Origin: VXYL01 sp965208525
Lineage (GTDB): Bacteria; Pseudomonadota; Gammaproteobacteria; Pseudomonadales; Azotimanducaceae
Reading direction: 5' to 3'
Assembly (NCBI GenBank): GCA_965208525.1
Contig: OZ242340.1
Coordinates: forward strand, 3,534,001-3,598,000
Length of the DNA: 64,000 nt
The notes beneath the pieces are model-generated. The model was not told where the DNA came from and did not search any database. It saw only the letters and a list, made by a program, of their open reading frames with translations. Both the position numbers and the translations under genes were made by a program. Numbering within the stretch: the first letter of the stretch is position 1; every line of letters begins with the position of its first letter. This document shows, one piece after another, positions 1 to 9,013 of the stretch.

Positions 1-1216
1 CCAGGTGATCCTGCTGCTGATCTTCATGGTGGCCGGCATCTACTTCATGAAAGACCTGCTGCTGTTCATCTTCACCAAGCTCCTCATCAAGGTGCGCAAC
101 AAGATCGCGCTGTCGTTCCTGTTCTCCTTCGTCGCCGCCTTCCTGTCCGCCTTTCTGGACGCCCTGACCGTGACAGCGGTGATCATCAGCGTCGCCGGCG
201 GCTTCTACGCCGTGTACCGCGAAGTGGCCGCCCCCGGTGCCGGCGAGCACGACGCCTCGGACGACAGCGCTGTGGACGAGATCCACCGGGAAGACCTCGA
301 AGGGTTCAGGGCATTCCTGCGCAACCTCATGATGCATGCCGCTGTGGGCACGGCCCTCGGCGGCGTGATGACCACCGTCGGCGAGCCACAAAACCTCCTC
401 ATCTCCGAGCGCATGGGCTGGGAGTTCATCGAGTTCTTCCTGCGCATGGCGCCGGTGACGCTGCCCGTCTTCGCCGTCGGATTGCTGACGTGCGTTTTGC
501 TCGAGGTGTTCCGGGTCTTCAGCTACGGCGCGAAGATTCCCCAGCCGGTGTTCCAGGTGCTGCAGGACTTCGACGCCGCCGAGAACGCCAAGAGAACCCC
601 CAACGACAACGCCAAGCTCGTCGTGCAAGCGCTCGCCGGCCTCTTTCTCGTCGTGGCGCTCGCGCTGCACCTGATCGCGGTGGGGCTGGTGGGGCTGTCC
701 ATCATCGTCCTGCAGACCGCCTTCAACGGCGTTGTCGAGGAGCACGACTTGGGGCCAGCCTTCCACGAGGCGCTGCCGTTCACGGCGCTGCTCTGCGTCT
801 TCTTCGGCATCGTCGCGGTCATCGCCAGCCAGCAGCTCTTCCAGCCAGTGATCGTCTGGGTGCTGACCCTTCCGGAGTCGCAGCAGCCGGGGATGTTCTA
901 CATCGCCAACGGCGTGCTCTCAGCCATCAGCGACAACGTCTTTGTGGCCACGGTTTACATCAACGAGGTACGCAACGCCTTCGACGCCGGCACCATCACC
1001 CGCCAGCAGTTCGACCTCTTGGGAGTCGCCATCAACACCGGCACGAACATCCCCAGCGTAGCGACGCCGAACGGCCAGGCGGCGTTCCTGTTCCTGCTCA
1101 CCTCGTCCCTCGCACCGCTCATCCGCCTCTCGTACGGCCGCATGGTGTTTATGGCACTGCCCTACACCATCACGATGGGCATCACCGGCTGGCTGGCCGT
1201 GCAGTACATCCTGTAA
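1..1216 (+). CDS. nhaB: Na+/H+ antiporter NhaB (5' end outside window)
   Basis: Integral inner-membrane antiporter that expels Na+ in exchange for H+. The reading frame is already open at base 2, and about 404 residues are visible against roughly 510 in the family, so about 100 N-terminal residues lie upstream of the window. The protein is a run of hydrophobic helices. The early stretch FLSAFLDALTVTAVIISVAGG is the conserved NhaB region, and TVGEPQNLLI and AINTGTNIPSVATPNGQ are further family blocks. The gene converges on dnaQ with only 16 bp between the stop codons. No separate terminator hairpin is evident in that gap. Confidence 0.93.
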   Translation, partial: QVILLLIFMVAGIYFMKDLLLFIFTKLLIKVRNKIALSFLFSFVAAFLSAFLDALTVTAVIISVAGGFYAVYREVAAPGAGEHDASDDSAVDEIHREDLEGFRAFLRNLMMHAAVGTALGGVMTTVGEPQNLLISERMGWEFIEFFLRMAPVTLPVFAVGLLTCVLLEVFRVFSYGAKIPQPVFQVLQDFDAAENAKRTPNDNAKLVVQALAGLFLVVALALHLIAVGLVGLSIIVLQTAFNGVVEEHDLGPAFHEALPFTALLCVFFGIVAVIASQQLFQPVIVWVLTLPESQQPGMFYIANGVLSAISDNVFVATVYINEVRNAFDAGTITRQQFDLLGVAINTGTNIPSVATPNGQAAFLFLLTSSLAPLIRLSYGRMVFMALPYTITMGITGWLAVQYIL

Positions 1217-1232
1217 AGCCGGTGGCGACGGC

Positions 1233-1940
1233 TTAGGCCGTCGCCAGTCGACGCCAGACCGCACCCTGTTCCGACTTGCTGTCGAGCATGTCGAGATAGG
1301 CCTCGTGGGCTGTGAGTTCCTTTGACGTCGCGCGCAGCACCGGCACCCTCGGACGGTCCACGGGCAGGCGCACGATGTCGGCCACCGCCTCTGCCGGTTC
1401 GTCGCTCGGTAGCAGTGAGCCCTGTCCCCCGGTCATGGCCAGGAACACTTCGGCCAAGAGCTCGGCATCTAGCAGCGCGCTGTGGAGGTCGCGGTTTGAG
1501 TTGTCCACGCCGTAGCGCCGGCACAGTGCATCGAGGCCATTCTTCTGCCCGGGATGCTTGTGTCGCGCCATCACCATCGAGTCGGTGACCGTGCAGATGT
1601 CGTCGATGCGCCTCGGTCGGCCCTCCGGCAGCAACGAGAGCTCGTAGTCGAGGAAGGAGACGTCGAACGGAGCGTTGTGGATGACGAGTTCCGCGCCTTC
1701 GATGAACGCGATCAAGTCCCCGGCGACCTCCTCAAAGCCGGGCTTGTCCGAGAGGAACTCGTCGCTCAGGCCATGCACCTCGAAGGCGGCGTCATCCACC
1801 TCTCGGTCCGGGCGAATGTAGCAGTGATAGCGCTTGCCGATCTTGCGGTCCATCACCTCCACGGCCCCCACCTCCACCACCCGATGGCCTCGCTCCGGCT
1901 CGAGCCCAGTGGTTTCCGTGTCGAGAACGACCTGTCTCAC
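1233..1940 (-). CDS. dnaQ: DNA polymerase III epsilon subunit (3'-5' proofreading exonuclease)
   Basis: Proofreading subunit of the replicative polymerase. Its 235 residues compare with 243 in E. coli. The DEDDh exonuclease motifs are present in order: DTETTG (Asp7, Glu9), then HNAPFD, then HSALLDAE. The C-terminal tail that binds the alpha subunit is present. I chose a GTG start at 1938-1940 because it overlaps the rnhA stop as GTGA, implying translational coupling, and because the exonuclease domain begins four residues later. An open frame continues about 35 codons further upstream, but that stretch is Arg-rich shadow coding inside rnhA. In E. coli rnhA and dnaQ are adjacent but divergent; here they are co-directional. 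Confidence 0.93.
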   Translation of the reverse strand: MRQVVLDTETTGLEPERGHRVVEVGAVEVMDRKIGKRYHCYIRPDREVDDAAFEVHGLSDEFLSDKPGFEEVAGDLIAFIEGAELVIHNAPFDVSFLDYELSLLPEGRPRRIDDICTVTDSMVMARHKHPGQKNGLDALCRRYGVDNSNRDLHSALLDAELLAEVFLAMTGGQGSLLPSDEPAEAVADIVRLPVDRPRVPVLRATSKELTAHEAYLDMLDSKSEQGAVWRRLATA

Positions 1941-2395
1941 TCCTCGTCTCCCATGCCTTGTTGCATCCGGTCGATGGCATCGCGTGCGGCGGCGTCCACG
2001 CGCTCGTTTTCCAAATGTCCGCTGTGGCCCCGCACCCAGCGCCAATCCACGGAGTGACGTATGTTCTGCTCGTCAAGTCGCTGCCACAGCTCTTGGTTCT
2101 TCACCGGGTGGCCGCCCTTGCGCTTCCAGCCGCGACGCTTCCAGCCGTCGATCCACGAGGTGATGCCCTGACGCACGTATTCGGAGTCGGTGGTGAGCGT
2201 CACGGCGCAGGGTCGCCTGAGCGCGGCAAGTCCTTCGATGGCAGCCATGAGTTCCATGCGATTGTTGGTGGTGTTGGGTTCCGCGCCGTCCAGCATCCGT
2301 TCCGCCTCGCCAGTGCGCAGGAGCGCCGCCCAGCCGCCTGGTCCCGGGTTGCCGCGACAGGCGCCATCCGTGAACACCTCGACCTTGGTGCGCAT
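1937..2395 (-). CDS. rnhA: Ribonuclease HI
   Basis: Degrades the RNA strand of RNA-DNA hybrids (R-loops, primers). The 152 residues fit the family. The metal-binding carboxylates fall at the E. coli positions: Asp10 (FTDGACRGNPGPGG), Glu48 (NNRMELMAAIEGL), Asp70 (TTDSEYV) and Asp134, with His124 in VRGHSGH. The basic Trp-rich handle (WIDGWKRRGWKRKGG) is present. The gene begins 3 bp after the methyltransferase stop and overlaps the dnaQ start, so the three genes probably form one transcript. Confidence 0.96.
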   Translation of the reverse strand: MRTKVEVFTDGACRGNPGPGGWAALLRTGEAERMLDGAEPNTTNNRMELMAAIEGLAALRRPCAVTLTTDSEYVRQGITSWIDGWKRRGWKRKGGHPVKNQELWQRLDEQNIRHSVDWRWVRGHSGHLENERVDAAARDAIDRMQQGMGDEE

Positions 2396-2398
2396 TGC

Positions 2399-3175
2399 CT
2401 ACCAGCCCTTCACCGCCGACGACGACGCTGCAGCCGGCGTAGCCGACGCAGCCACCCGTGCTGGCAGAGGCGCTCGGCGCAGCGCCGTCATGCCGTGTCC
2501 GATGCGGGTTGCGGCAACGATGTACACGCCACCGAACGGCAGTTGCACGCGATTCACCGCTTCGCTGGCTCGCTTCCAGTGCCGTCCTTCCAGCGACGCC
2601 GACAACGCACCGCGGTAACTGAGATGCACACCACGCTCGCGGTCGAACCCCAGCAAGTCCAGCCAGTCCGCAAGGCGCAGGGGGCTCACGGGATGCATGT
2701 CGCGAAACGGCCGCCAAGGCTTCGCCAGCGACCACAAGCTCCACGGGTTGAAGCCGACGATCAGCAGCCGTCCGCCAAGAGGCAGCACCCGCGCCACCTC
2801 CCGCAATGCCGCCCGCCGGTCCTCCGCCACATCAAGCGCATGGTGCAGCACGACGTTGTCGAAGCAATGCGGTGGAAAGGGCAATGCCACCGGATTCGCG
2901 GCCACTACTCCCACACCACCGGCGTGCGACACGCGTGCGGACGACCATGCCAGCATGCGCGTGCGCACCATGCAGCGATCGGTGGTGGCCACCGCATCGC
3001 ACTGCGGACCGATCCAAAGGAGCGTGTCACCATGAAAACGCCGGACGATGCGGCCGATGTGCGGCCGCTCGCGTTCGCACAGGAGCCGTCCCGCCGGCGA
3101 TCGCAACCAAACCCGGAAGCCGGTCTCGGCATCCGACGGCCGTGGCCCTAACGCGGAACTCGTCTCGGGAGTCAC
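2399..3175 (-). CDS. SAM-dependent methyltransferase, YafS-like
   Basis: Class I methyltransferase of unknown substrate. It sits where E. coli has yafS, between mltD and rnhA. From a GTG start at 3173-3175 it has 258 residues. Visible pieces are an N-terminal FRVWLRSPAGRLLCERE typical of this family, the core segment LPFPPHCFDNVVLHHALD, and RVLPLGGRLLIVGFNPWSLW, which matches the post-motif strand of the family. The open frame extends 56 codons upstream, but that part overlaps the divergent mltD 5' region and looks non-coding. GloB, which lies here in E. coli, is absent. Biological role unknown. Confidence 0.82.
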   Translation of the reverse strand: MTPETSSALGPRPSDAETGFRVWLRSPAGRLLCERERPHIGRIVRRFHGDTLLWIGPQCDAVATTDRCMVRTRMLAWSSARVSHAGGVGVVAANPVALPFPPHCFDNVVLHHALDVAEDRRAALREVARVLPLGGRLLIVGFNPWSLWSLAKPWRPFRDMHPVSPLRLADWLDLLGFDRERGVHLSYRGALSASLEGRHWKRASEAVNRVQLPFGGVYIVAATRIGHGMTALRRAPLPARVAASATPAAASSSAVKGW

Positions 3176-3311
3176 CCGATTGGCACCATCCGTCTCACGC
3201 CGCCGAATCTTACTCCCAAGTCCCGCTCTTCGGTGATTTCGACGATTTGCCAAACGTCCCGTTTTGGCGCAAAGTTGCCGACCCTCGATTTCCGAGAGCC
3301 ATCCTCCAACC

Positions 3312-4925
3312 ATGTGCAAGAGATGGTGGGCGCTGCCCACCACGGCATTGATCTTGGCCGGCTGTCAGATGGCGGGTGTCGCACCCGCGCCGGGCCCGGT
3401 TGCTGTGCCTGAAGTCGACGATGGCGAGATGTCGCCGCCGACGCCTGTTGTGGTCGAGGTCGAACCGGAAGCGAGCCCCGCCGAGCCGCCGGAGCCGACA
3501 GCCGCAAAGCCCGTAGAGCCTCCGGTGCCGAGCGCCGCGGACGAGGCTGCCGATGGCTTTCTGGCCCAGCTTCGCGCCGGATTCCGGCTCGACCACGACC
3601 TAGAGCGCAAGCAGGTTCGCAAGGAAGTCGCGTGGCTGGTGCGCAACCCCGAGTATCTGGCGGGCAAGCGCGAACGCGGCCTGCGCTATCTCCCCTACAT
3701 CTGCGCCGAGGTACACAAGCGCGAGATGCCGGCCGAGCTTTGCCTCATTCCCATCATCGAAAGCGCCCTGCGCCCGCACGCGTTCTCGCCGCAGGGCGCG
3801 GTGGGGCTTTGGCAGTTCATGCCGAGTACGGCGCGCAGGTTCGACCTTACGCTCAACTGGTGGACCGACCAGCGCCGCGATGTGGCGCTTTCCACGGCTG
3901 CAGCCCTCGACTACCTGGCGCAACTGCACCAGCGTTTCGGTGACTGGACGCTGGCGCTTGCGGCCTACAACTGCGGCGAGGGACGAATGCATCGCACGCT
4001 GCGACGAACCCCCGGCGCCGAGACGGCCTTCGACCTGCGCCTGCCGCGCGAGACCGAGTACTACGTGGCACGCATCCTTGCCTACGCAGCGGTATTCGCC
4101 GATCCGGAACGGTATGGCTTGGAACTGCCGTTTGGCCCGCTCGACAGCGCCGCGCCGAGAGTCGCCGTGGTGGAGACGGGTGGGCAGATTGACCTCGCCC
4201 GGGCTGCGGAGGCCATCGGCCAAGACATGCAGTACCTCTACAACCTGAACCCGGCGCTCAAGCGTTGGGCGACGCCGCCCAATGGCCCGCATCAACTGCT
4301 CGTCCGCGCCGAGCACGCAGAGCAAGCGCAGGCTGCGCTCGCCAGCCTCTCGAACGACGAACGGATGCTCTGGGCCCGCGTTCGCATCGGCACCAACGAC
4401 ACGTTGAGCGGCATCGCCAGCGAATACAGCGTGGCCATGGACACCCTGAGCCGCGTCAACGGCGTAGGTGGCACCCGCATTGAGGAAGGCGACTTCCTGA
4501 TGGTGCCGACGCCGTTCCGCGACTGGGCCGATTACCCGACGCCGTTCCGTACGGGAGCCGGCGGCGATGCGATCTACGTGGTCCGCAAAGGCGACTCGCT
4601 CTGGAAGATCTCCCGACGCCTCGACCTCGACATGAACCTGCTCATGCGAGCCAATGAACTGACGAAGCGGTCGGTGTTGCAAATTGGTCAGCGGCTCTCG
4701 CTGCCAGGCCTCGGCGGCACCCGCAGCATCGAGGAGAAGCAGGTCACGCAGGAAGCCATCGCCTACCGGGTGCGGCGCAACGACTCCCTATCCACCATCG
4801 CGGCCCGCTTCAAGGTCTCCGTCGCCAAGCTGGTGGACTGGAACGACATCGATCCCAAGGCGTTCATCCACCCCGGCCAGCGACTGGTGGTGCGACCGGC
4901 AGACCAACCCCCGGCTGGGGGCTAG
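3312..4925 (+). CDS. mltD: Membrane-bound lytic murein transglycosylase D
   Basis: Lipoprotein that cleaves peptidoglycan glycan strands to 1,6-anhydro products. The ATG at 3312 gives 537 residues beginning with a short signal and a lipobox (ALILAGC). A Pro/Glu-rich linker follows. The SLT domain spans roughly residues 90-260, with the catalytic Glu150 in IPIIESALRPHAFSPQGA and the conserved GLWQFMPSTA and ALAAYNCGEGR blocks. Three LysM modules follow: about residues 355-395, 415-460 and 480-525 (YVVRKGDSLWKISRRL, YRVRRNDSLSTIAARF). It is transcribed away from the methyltransferase/rnhA/dnaQ operon. Its stop codon abuts a fragment of a dispersed repeat. Confidence 0.95.
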   Translation: MCKRWWALPTTALILAGCQMAGVAPAPGPVAVPEVDDGEMSPPTPVVVEVEPEASPAEPPEPTAAKPVEPPVPSAADEAADGFLAQLRAGFRLDHDLERKQVRKEVAWLVRNPEYLAGKRERGLRYLPYICAEVHKREMPAELCLIPIIESALRPHAFSPQGAVGLWQFMPSTARRFDLTLNWWTDQRRDVALSTAAALDYLAQLHQRFGDWTLALAAYNCGEGRMHRTLRRTPGAETAFDLRLPRETEYYVARILAYAAVFADPERYGLELPFGPLDSAAPRVAVVETGGQIDLARAAEAIGQDMQYLYNLNPALKRWATPPNGPHQLLVRAEHAEQAQAALASLSNDERMLWARVRIGTNDTLSGIASEYSVAMDTLSRVNGVGGTRIEEGDFLMVPTPFRDWADYPTPFRTGAGGDAIYVVRKGDSLWKISRRLDLDMNLLMRANELTKRSVLQIGQRLSLPGLGGTRSIEEKQVTQEAIAYRVRRNDSLSTIAARFKVSVAKLVDWNDIDPKAFIHPGQRLVVRPADQPPAGG

Positions 4926-4942
4926 CTAGGAGCCTGCGCCGT
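4925..4942 (-). repeat. Fragment (18 bp) of dispersed hairpin-repeat family 1
   Basis: Read on the minus strand this is ACGGCGCAGGCTCCTAGC, one mismatch from ACGGCGCTGGCTCCTAGC in the copy at 25193-25210. It starts at the last base of the mltD stop codon. The remainder of the element is not recognisable here, so it is a truncated copy or a chance match. Confidence 0.45.
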
Positions 4943-5166
4943 ACAGTCGATTGCAACCGACTAGACACATGGCCGGGAGAGTCCACCGAGCGTCAAGAAG
5001 TCGGTTAACCTTCTGATAAATGGATTCCTTTCGGTGTTTAGCGCAAGATCTAGGCGGCTCGAAGGGACTCGGAAAACGCCGCAGGACTCGCGCATTTTCG
5101 TGGGACTCATTGTGTTCGGTCTGCATTGGAGGTAGGCTTCGCACGCTCAGGCTCCGGAAACTCTCG

Positions 5167-6309
5167 ATGCCCCGATTGTGCCGCAACGCCCTCTCCGCCG
5201 CCAAGGTGCGCACCGCCGGCCCCGGCAGCTACGTCGACGGCAACGGACTCATGCTCCGCGTCAAGCCCTCCGGCACCCGCCAGTGGGTCCAGCGCCTGAC
5301 CATATACGGCCGCCGCGTGGACCTGGGGCTCGGCAGCGCGGAGCTGGTCTCCCTCGCAGACGCGCGGCGCGTGGCCGCCGACAATAGGGCGGTGGCGCGG
5401 ACGGGGGGCGATCCCCGGCGGGCCCGGGTGCCCACCTTCGCGAAGGCGGAGCAGGCGTGCTTCGCGGAGAAATGCGAGGTCTGGCGGACGGACAGCCCCG
5501 CGCGCAGCTGGCGGACCGCGATGGACCGGCACGTCCTGCCGAAGCTCGGCGGGGTGCCGGTGGACCAGGTGGGCACGGCTGCGGTGTACGAGGCGCTGCG
5601 CCCTCTGGCGCTGGCCGGCAAGCACGCGACGGTGAAGACGGCGGGCTCGGCGATCACGGCGGTGCTGGACTGGGCGCGCATCCAGGAACACCGGACGGAG
5701 GGCTCGCCGGTGGAGACGGTGCGGCGCAGCCTGCCCAGGCGGGCTGCGGGGCCGCGGCACCACGAGGCGCTGCACTGGTCGGAGGTGGGGCCGGCGCTGG
5801 CGCGCATCGACGCGACGAAGTGCGCGGCCTCGACGAAGCGGGCGATCCGGTTCACGGCGCTGACGGCGGCGCGGCAGGTGGAGGTCCGTCGGGCGACGTG
5901 GGACCAGTTCGACGTGGAGGCGGCGGTGTGGGTGAAGCCGGCGGAGTCGATGAAGACCGGGCGGGCGCACCGGGTGCCGCTGTCGCGTCAGGCTCTGGCG
6001 GTGCTGGCGGAGGCGCGGGAGGGCGTGCACGGCGGCGGTCTCGCGTTCCCCGGTTCCCGTCGGGGGTCGATGCTGGGGGAGAAGGTGATGACGCAGGCGC
6101 TGCGGCAGGCAGGGGTTGCGGCGTCGGGGCACGGCTTCCGTTCGAGCTTCAAGGACTGGGCGCGGCAGCACGAGGTGGACGAGACGCTCTCGGAGTTCGC
6201 GTTGGCGCACGTGGAGGGCTCTGCGACGGTGGCGGCGTACGCCCGGGACGACCTGCTGGAGAGGCGGCGGCCGGTCATGCTGCGATGGGCGGACTGCATC
6301 GCCCGCTGA
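5167..6309 (+). CDS. Tyrosine-type site-specific integrase (P4-like, with N-terminal arm domain)
   Basis: Recombinase expected to integrate or excise the accessory island to its right. It has 380 residues from an ATG at 5167. The N-terminal arm-binding DUF4102-type domain (SYVDGNGLMLRVKPSGTRQW) is followed by a SAM-like core-binding domain and the catalytic domain. The full catalytic set is visible: Arg236 (TAARQVEVR), Lys263 (MKTGRAHRVPLS), His322/Arg325 (HGFRSSFKDWA), His348 (LAHVEGS) and Tyr358 (AAYARDD). It therefore looks intact. No tRNA gene, the usual target of P4-type integrases, is found beside it; it starts 241 bp after mltD. Confidence 0.92.
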   Translation: MPRLCRNALSAAKVRTAGPGSYVDGNGLMLRVKPSGTRQWVQRLTIYGRRVDLGLGSAELVSLADARRVAADNRAVARTGGDPRRARVPTFAKAEQACFAEKCEVWRTDSPARSWRTAMDRHVLPKLGGVPVDQVGTAAVYEALRPLALAGKHATVKTAGSAITAVLDWARIQEHRTEGSPVETVRRSLPRRAAGPRHHEALHWSEVGPALARIDATKCAASTKRAIRFTALTAARQVEVRRATWDQFDVEAAVWVKPAESMKTGRAHRVPLSRQALAVLAEAREGVHGGGLAFPGSRRGSMLGEKVMTQALRQAGVAASGHGFRSSFKDWARQHEVDETLSEFALAHVEGSATVAAYARDDLLERRRPVMLRWADCIAR

Positions 6310-6370
6310 CGGCGGGGCGACCTCGCGCCCGGCGCGCATCGCAGCAAGACCGACCGATTTCGTGCCCTGC

Positions 6371-7915
6371 TCACAGGGGCCGGAGGGCGTGGAGGTCGGC
6401 ATCGGGAGGGTGCCTCCACAGCAACAGCGTCTCCGCGCCGTCCGCCCGTCGCGCCTTGAAGACGTTCGGCGGATGGCGCGAATCGAAGACCTCGTCGTAG
6501 ACGGGATCCTGCCCGGCGCCCCAGACCAGAAGCCGCGAGCGCTCGATGTCCCGCGGCGCGGCCGCGACGACGACCAGGTGAAGATCCCCGTTCGCGCGGA
6601 ACCGGACGCTGAGGCCGGAGCGAACGTCGAGTCCTTCGAGGGGAAAGCGGAAGAGGTCGTCCCCGTCGATCGAGACCACCCGCGCGGCGCCTCCGCTGAG
6701 CAGGAGGCCGCGCCCGCCCGGCCGGTCCACGACGGCGACGGGCCGGTCCTCGCCGAGATGCGCGAGTTCCCCCAGGAGGTTGCCGGTCTGGTCCCAGACC
6801 TTCGCCCAGCCGCGGGCCCCGTGGCCCACCACCCAGCCGGGCCCGGTGCGCGTTCGCGGCGCAAGCACCATGCCGGACACCGCCGCCTCTCGGCTCCAGA
6901 CCGGCCTGCCCGCGCCGTCCAGGCGCTCCACGGCGAATCCCGCACCGTACAGCTCGACCGTGCCGTCTCCGTTCAGGTCGGCGGGGCGGAGCGCGATTGC
7001 GGGGCGGTCGGGGCGATAGGCCCACAGCAGCTCGCCTTCGAGGCTGCGAACGCCGGATGTCTCGGAACCCCGGCGTTCCTCCACCAGGACCACGCGGCCG
7101 CCGATCCTGGCCGGTGTCGACTGCCAGCCCAGCCAGGAGACTTGCGTACCGCCTTCCGGCCACCGGACGACCGGAAGGGTTTCCCTGACGCTGAAGTCCA
7201 CGGGATCCAGGGCCCAGACGTGGCTGTGGCGGAAGACGGCGACCTCGTCGCCCGGGCGACCGTCGAAGTCGGCGGCGTGAAAGCCCGGCGGCCAGATCGA
7301 CGTGACGACGAGGGACTTCTCGAAGGACCCGCTGCCAGCGGCAGTGCCCGGCTCGCCCAGCCGCGCCTTCGCCTGCTCGCGCGAATGCACCGCCGTGGGA
7401 AAGAGGTCCGGCCGGGCGAGCTTGAAGACGGTCAGTCCCCAGACCGTCGCCAGGACCGCGACGACCGTCGCGCGCAGCGTGCGGAACCGGAACCGCCACA
7501 GCCAGCCCGCCACCCAGCCGAGCGCCGCACCTGCCGGGAGGAAGATGACCAGTACCAGGATGGGCAGGTAGATCAGCACAACGGATTGCAGGTTGCCTTG
7601 CGGCCACAGGGACACGCTCGCGCGCCAGCCGATCTCCGCCGCCAGGGCGCTTGCTCCCGCCCCCCCGATGACCCACGGGTTGGACGTGTGCCTGTGGCTC
7701 GCGCGGATGATCCAGTAGGGAAGCGTGCCCCAGGCCACAAAGAGGACAAGAAAGGCAAGGTCGAGGACGACGGCAAGCCAGCCGTCCTCCGTCTTCACGC
7801 CCAACTCGACAAGGGAGTGGACTGGAACAATGGCCAGGCCGGCGGATGCAAGGCCGAACGCCACGCGCCGCGGCCATGCACGGCTGCGCTCCGTCATGCG
7901 ATCAATGTCCTGCAC
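6371..7915 (-). CDS. Multi-pass membrane protein with C-terminal repeat (beta-propeller-like) domain
   Basis: Not recognised as a named family. The 514 residues fall into two parts. The first ~165 hold four or five hydrophobic segments (for example GLASAGLAIVPVHSL, VVLDLAFLVLFVAWGTL, LIYLPILVLVIFLPAGAALG, VVAVLATVWGLTVF). About 340 mostly hydrophilic residues follow, with repeated short beta motifs such as DFDGRPGDEVAVF and ADLNGDGTVELYG that resemble FG-GAP/VCBS or PQQ-type blades. The soluble half is probably periplasmic or extracellular. Start could be either of two Met codons six residues apart. It lies tail-to-tail with the integrase, 61 bp apart. Function unknown. Confidence 0.7.
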   Translation of the reverse strand: MQDIDRMTERSRAWPRRVAFGLASAGLAIVPVHSLVELGVKTEDGWLAVVLDLAFLVLFVAWGTLPYWIIRASHRHTSNPWVIGGAGASALAAEIGWRASVSLWPQGNLQSVVLIYLPILVLVIFLPAGAALGWVAGWLWRFRFRTLRATVVAVLATVWGLTVFKLARPDLFPTAVHSREQAKARLGEPGTAAGSGSFEKSLVVTSIWPPGFHAADFDGRPGDEVAVFRHSHVWALDPVDFSVRETLPVVRWPEGGTQVSWLGWQSTPARIGGRVVLVEERRGSETSGVRSLEGELLWAYRPDRPAIALRPADLNGDGTVELYGAGFAVERLDGAGRPVWSREAAVSGMVLAPRTRTGPGWVVGHGARGWAKVWDQTGNLLGELAHLGEDRPVAVVDRPGGRGLLLSGGAARVVSIDGDDLFRFPLEGLDVRSGLSVRFRANGDLHLVVVAAAPRDIERSRLLVWGAGQDPVYDEVFDSRHPPNVFKARRADGAETLLLWRHPPDADLHALRPL

Positions 7916-8538
7916 CGTGCCAGTCTACATGTCGGCCGGCGCCGGCAGCCCCGACCATTTCCATGACCGCGGCGGTGGCCGCGGCGCTCATGTCCGCGGT
8001 GGTCCGCATGCTGCGGGACAGGCGGCGCGTCACGGTGGCGAACCTCGGTTCCGCGGCGATCCTGCTTGCGTTGCTGCATGGCGTGGGTCTGACGAACGCG
8101 CGTCGCGTTCGGCACGACCGACGACATGCCGCAAGCGGCGGAGACGGGGACACGTCGGCAGGCGTGGGGCAGTTGGCTCGGACTCGGTCGCGGGAATCCG
8201 TCGAACGGTGAACCTGCGCAATGCCTGCTGAACCACGAGCCCAAGTCAGCCGCGCCGGACCTGGGCACATGTCCCCGAGCGAGAGTGCGGGCAAGCCGCA
8301 TCGTTCGGCGTCGGGCACGGAGTGGGCATCCGGCCACGGTGATTGGGCGCGACCCGGACGACGCCTGGCAGCGGGCCAACCCACCTGTGGGCGGGCGCCG
8401 GTGCGCCAGGGCGAGTTGTACGAGCGGTCTGCGGTCGCGGATCCTCGATCCAAGGAAGGAGGCAACGAACTCCGGGAACGGCGAACAAGGCAGACGGTCA
8501 GCGTCCTGCCTGGCCTGTCGCGAGCGTTGCCCTGCCGG
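7916..8538. other. Gene-poor stretch (no supported gene)
   Basis: About 620 bp between two minus-strand genes. Open frames exist on both strands but are Arg/Pro/Ala-rich overlapping shadows without a ribosome-binding site or any recognisable domain. It presumably holds the promoter of the membrane protein at its left edge. Confidence 0.5.
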
Positions 8539-8733
8539 TCAGGCTTCGTTCCCGGTCGCGGCTTCGCGTGCCTCCTCGGCGGCGATGCGCTCGACCGCAG
8601 AGGCGGCGCGCCTCTCGATCGCTTCGGCGATGCGCCCTTCGTCGACGCCGAGAATCCCTGCGATGGTGTCGTAGCCAACCGGCGCGAACACGCCCTCTGC
8701 GATGTGCACGAGCACGTAGCGGTCATGGGTCAT
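8539..8733 (-). CDS. Small conserved-looking hypothetical protein (64 aa)
   Basis: Not recognised. The sequence has normal amino-acid composition (MTHDRYVLVHIAEGVFAPVG at the start, then an amphipathic acidic helix ending AAEEAREAATGNEA). It is preceded by a strong ribosome-binding site (AAGGAGAA) about eight bases before the ATG on the minus strand, which sets it apart from neighbouring shadow frames. It is divergent from the large subtilase across about 280 bp. It may be a small regulator or accessory protein of the island; function unknown. Confidence 0.6.
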   Translation of the reverse strand: MTHDRYVLVHIAEGVFAPVGYDTIAGILGVDEGRIAEAIERRAASAVERIAAEEAREAATGNEA

Positions 8734-9013
8734 GTGCGTTCTCCTTCGCCTTGCGTGAACTTGCGTGAAATGGTGCAGGCCCTCTCATGCTACGCGGTCC
8801 CGGTCGAGGTCGCGCGTGCGCGCGGGCAGGCCGGATGCCCCTTCCCTGCCGGGGCGATGCCGTGGCTCCGCGCCTCGCGGCGCAGGATTCTGCCGTTGCG
8901 GTTCGTCGTGCCGCCTGCAGGCACGGAATGGTGACCCAAGGCAGGCTTCCGGTCATCATTGACCGGGTGGTCTGGCGCATCCGGCGCCACGGCCGGCGGA
9001 CGGAGAACGCGAC

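Noticed and set aside
4926..5166. tRNA gene or attachment site next to the integrase
   Set aside because: Small hairpins (AGTCG/CGACT, AGAAG/CTTCT) are present, but no T-arm (GGTTCGAATCC-like) or cloverleaf can be built.
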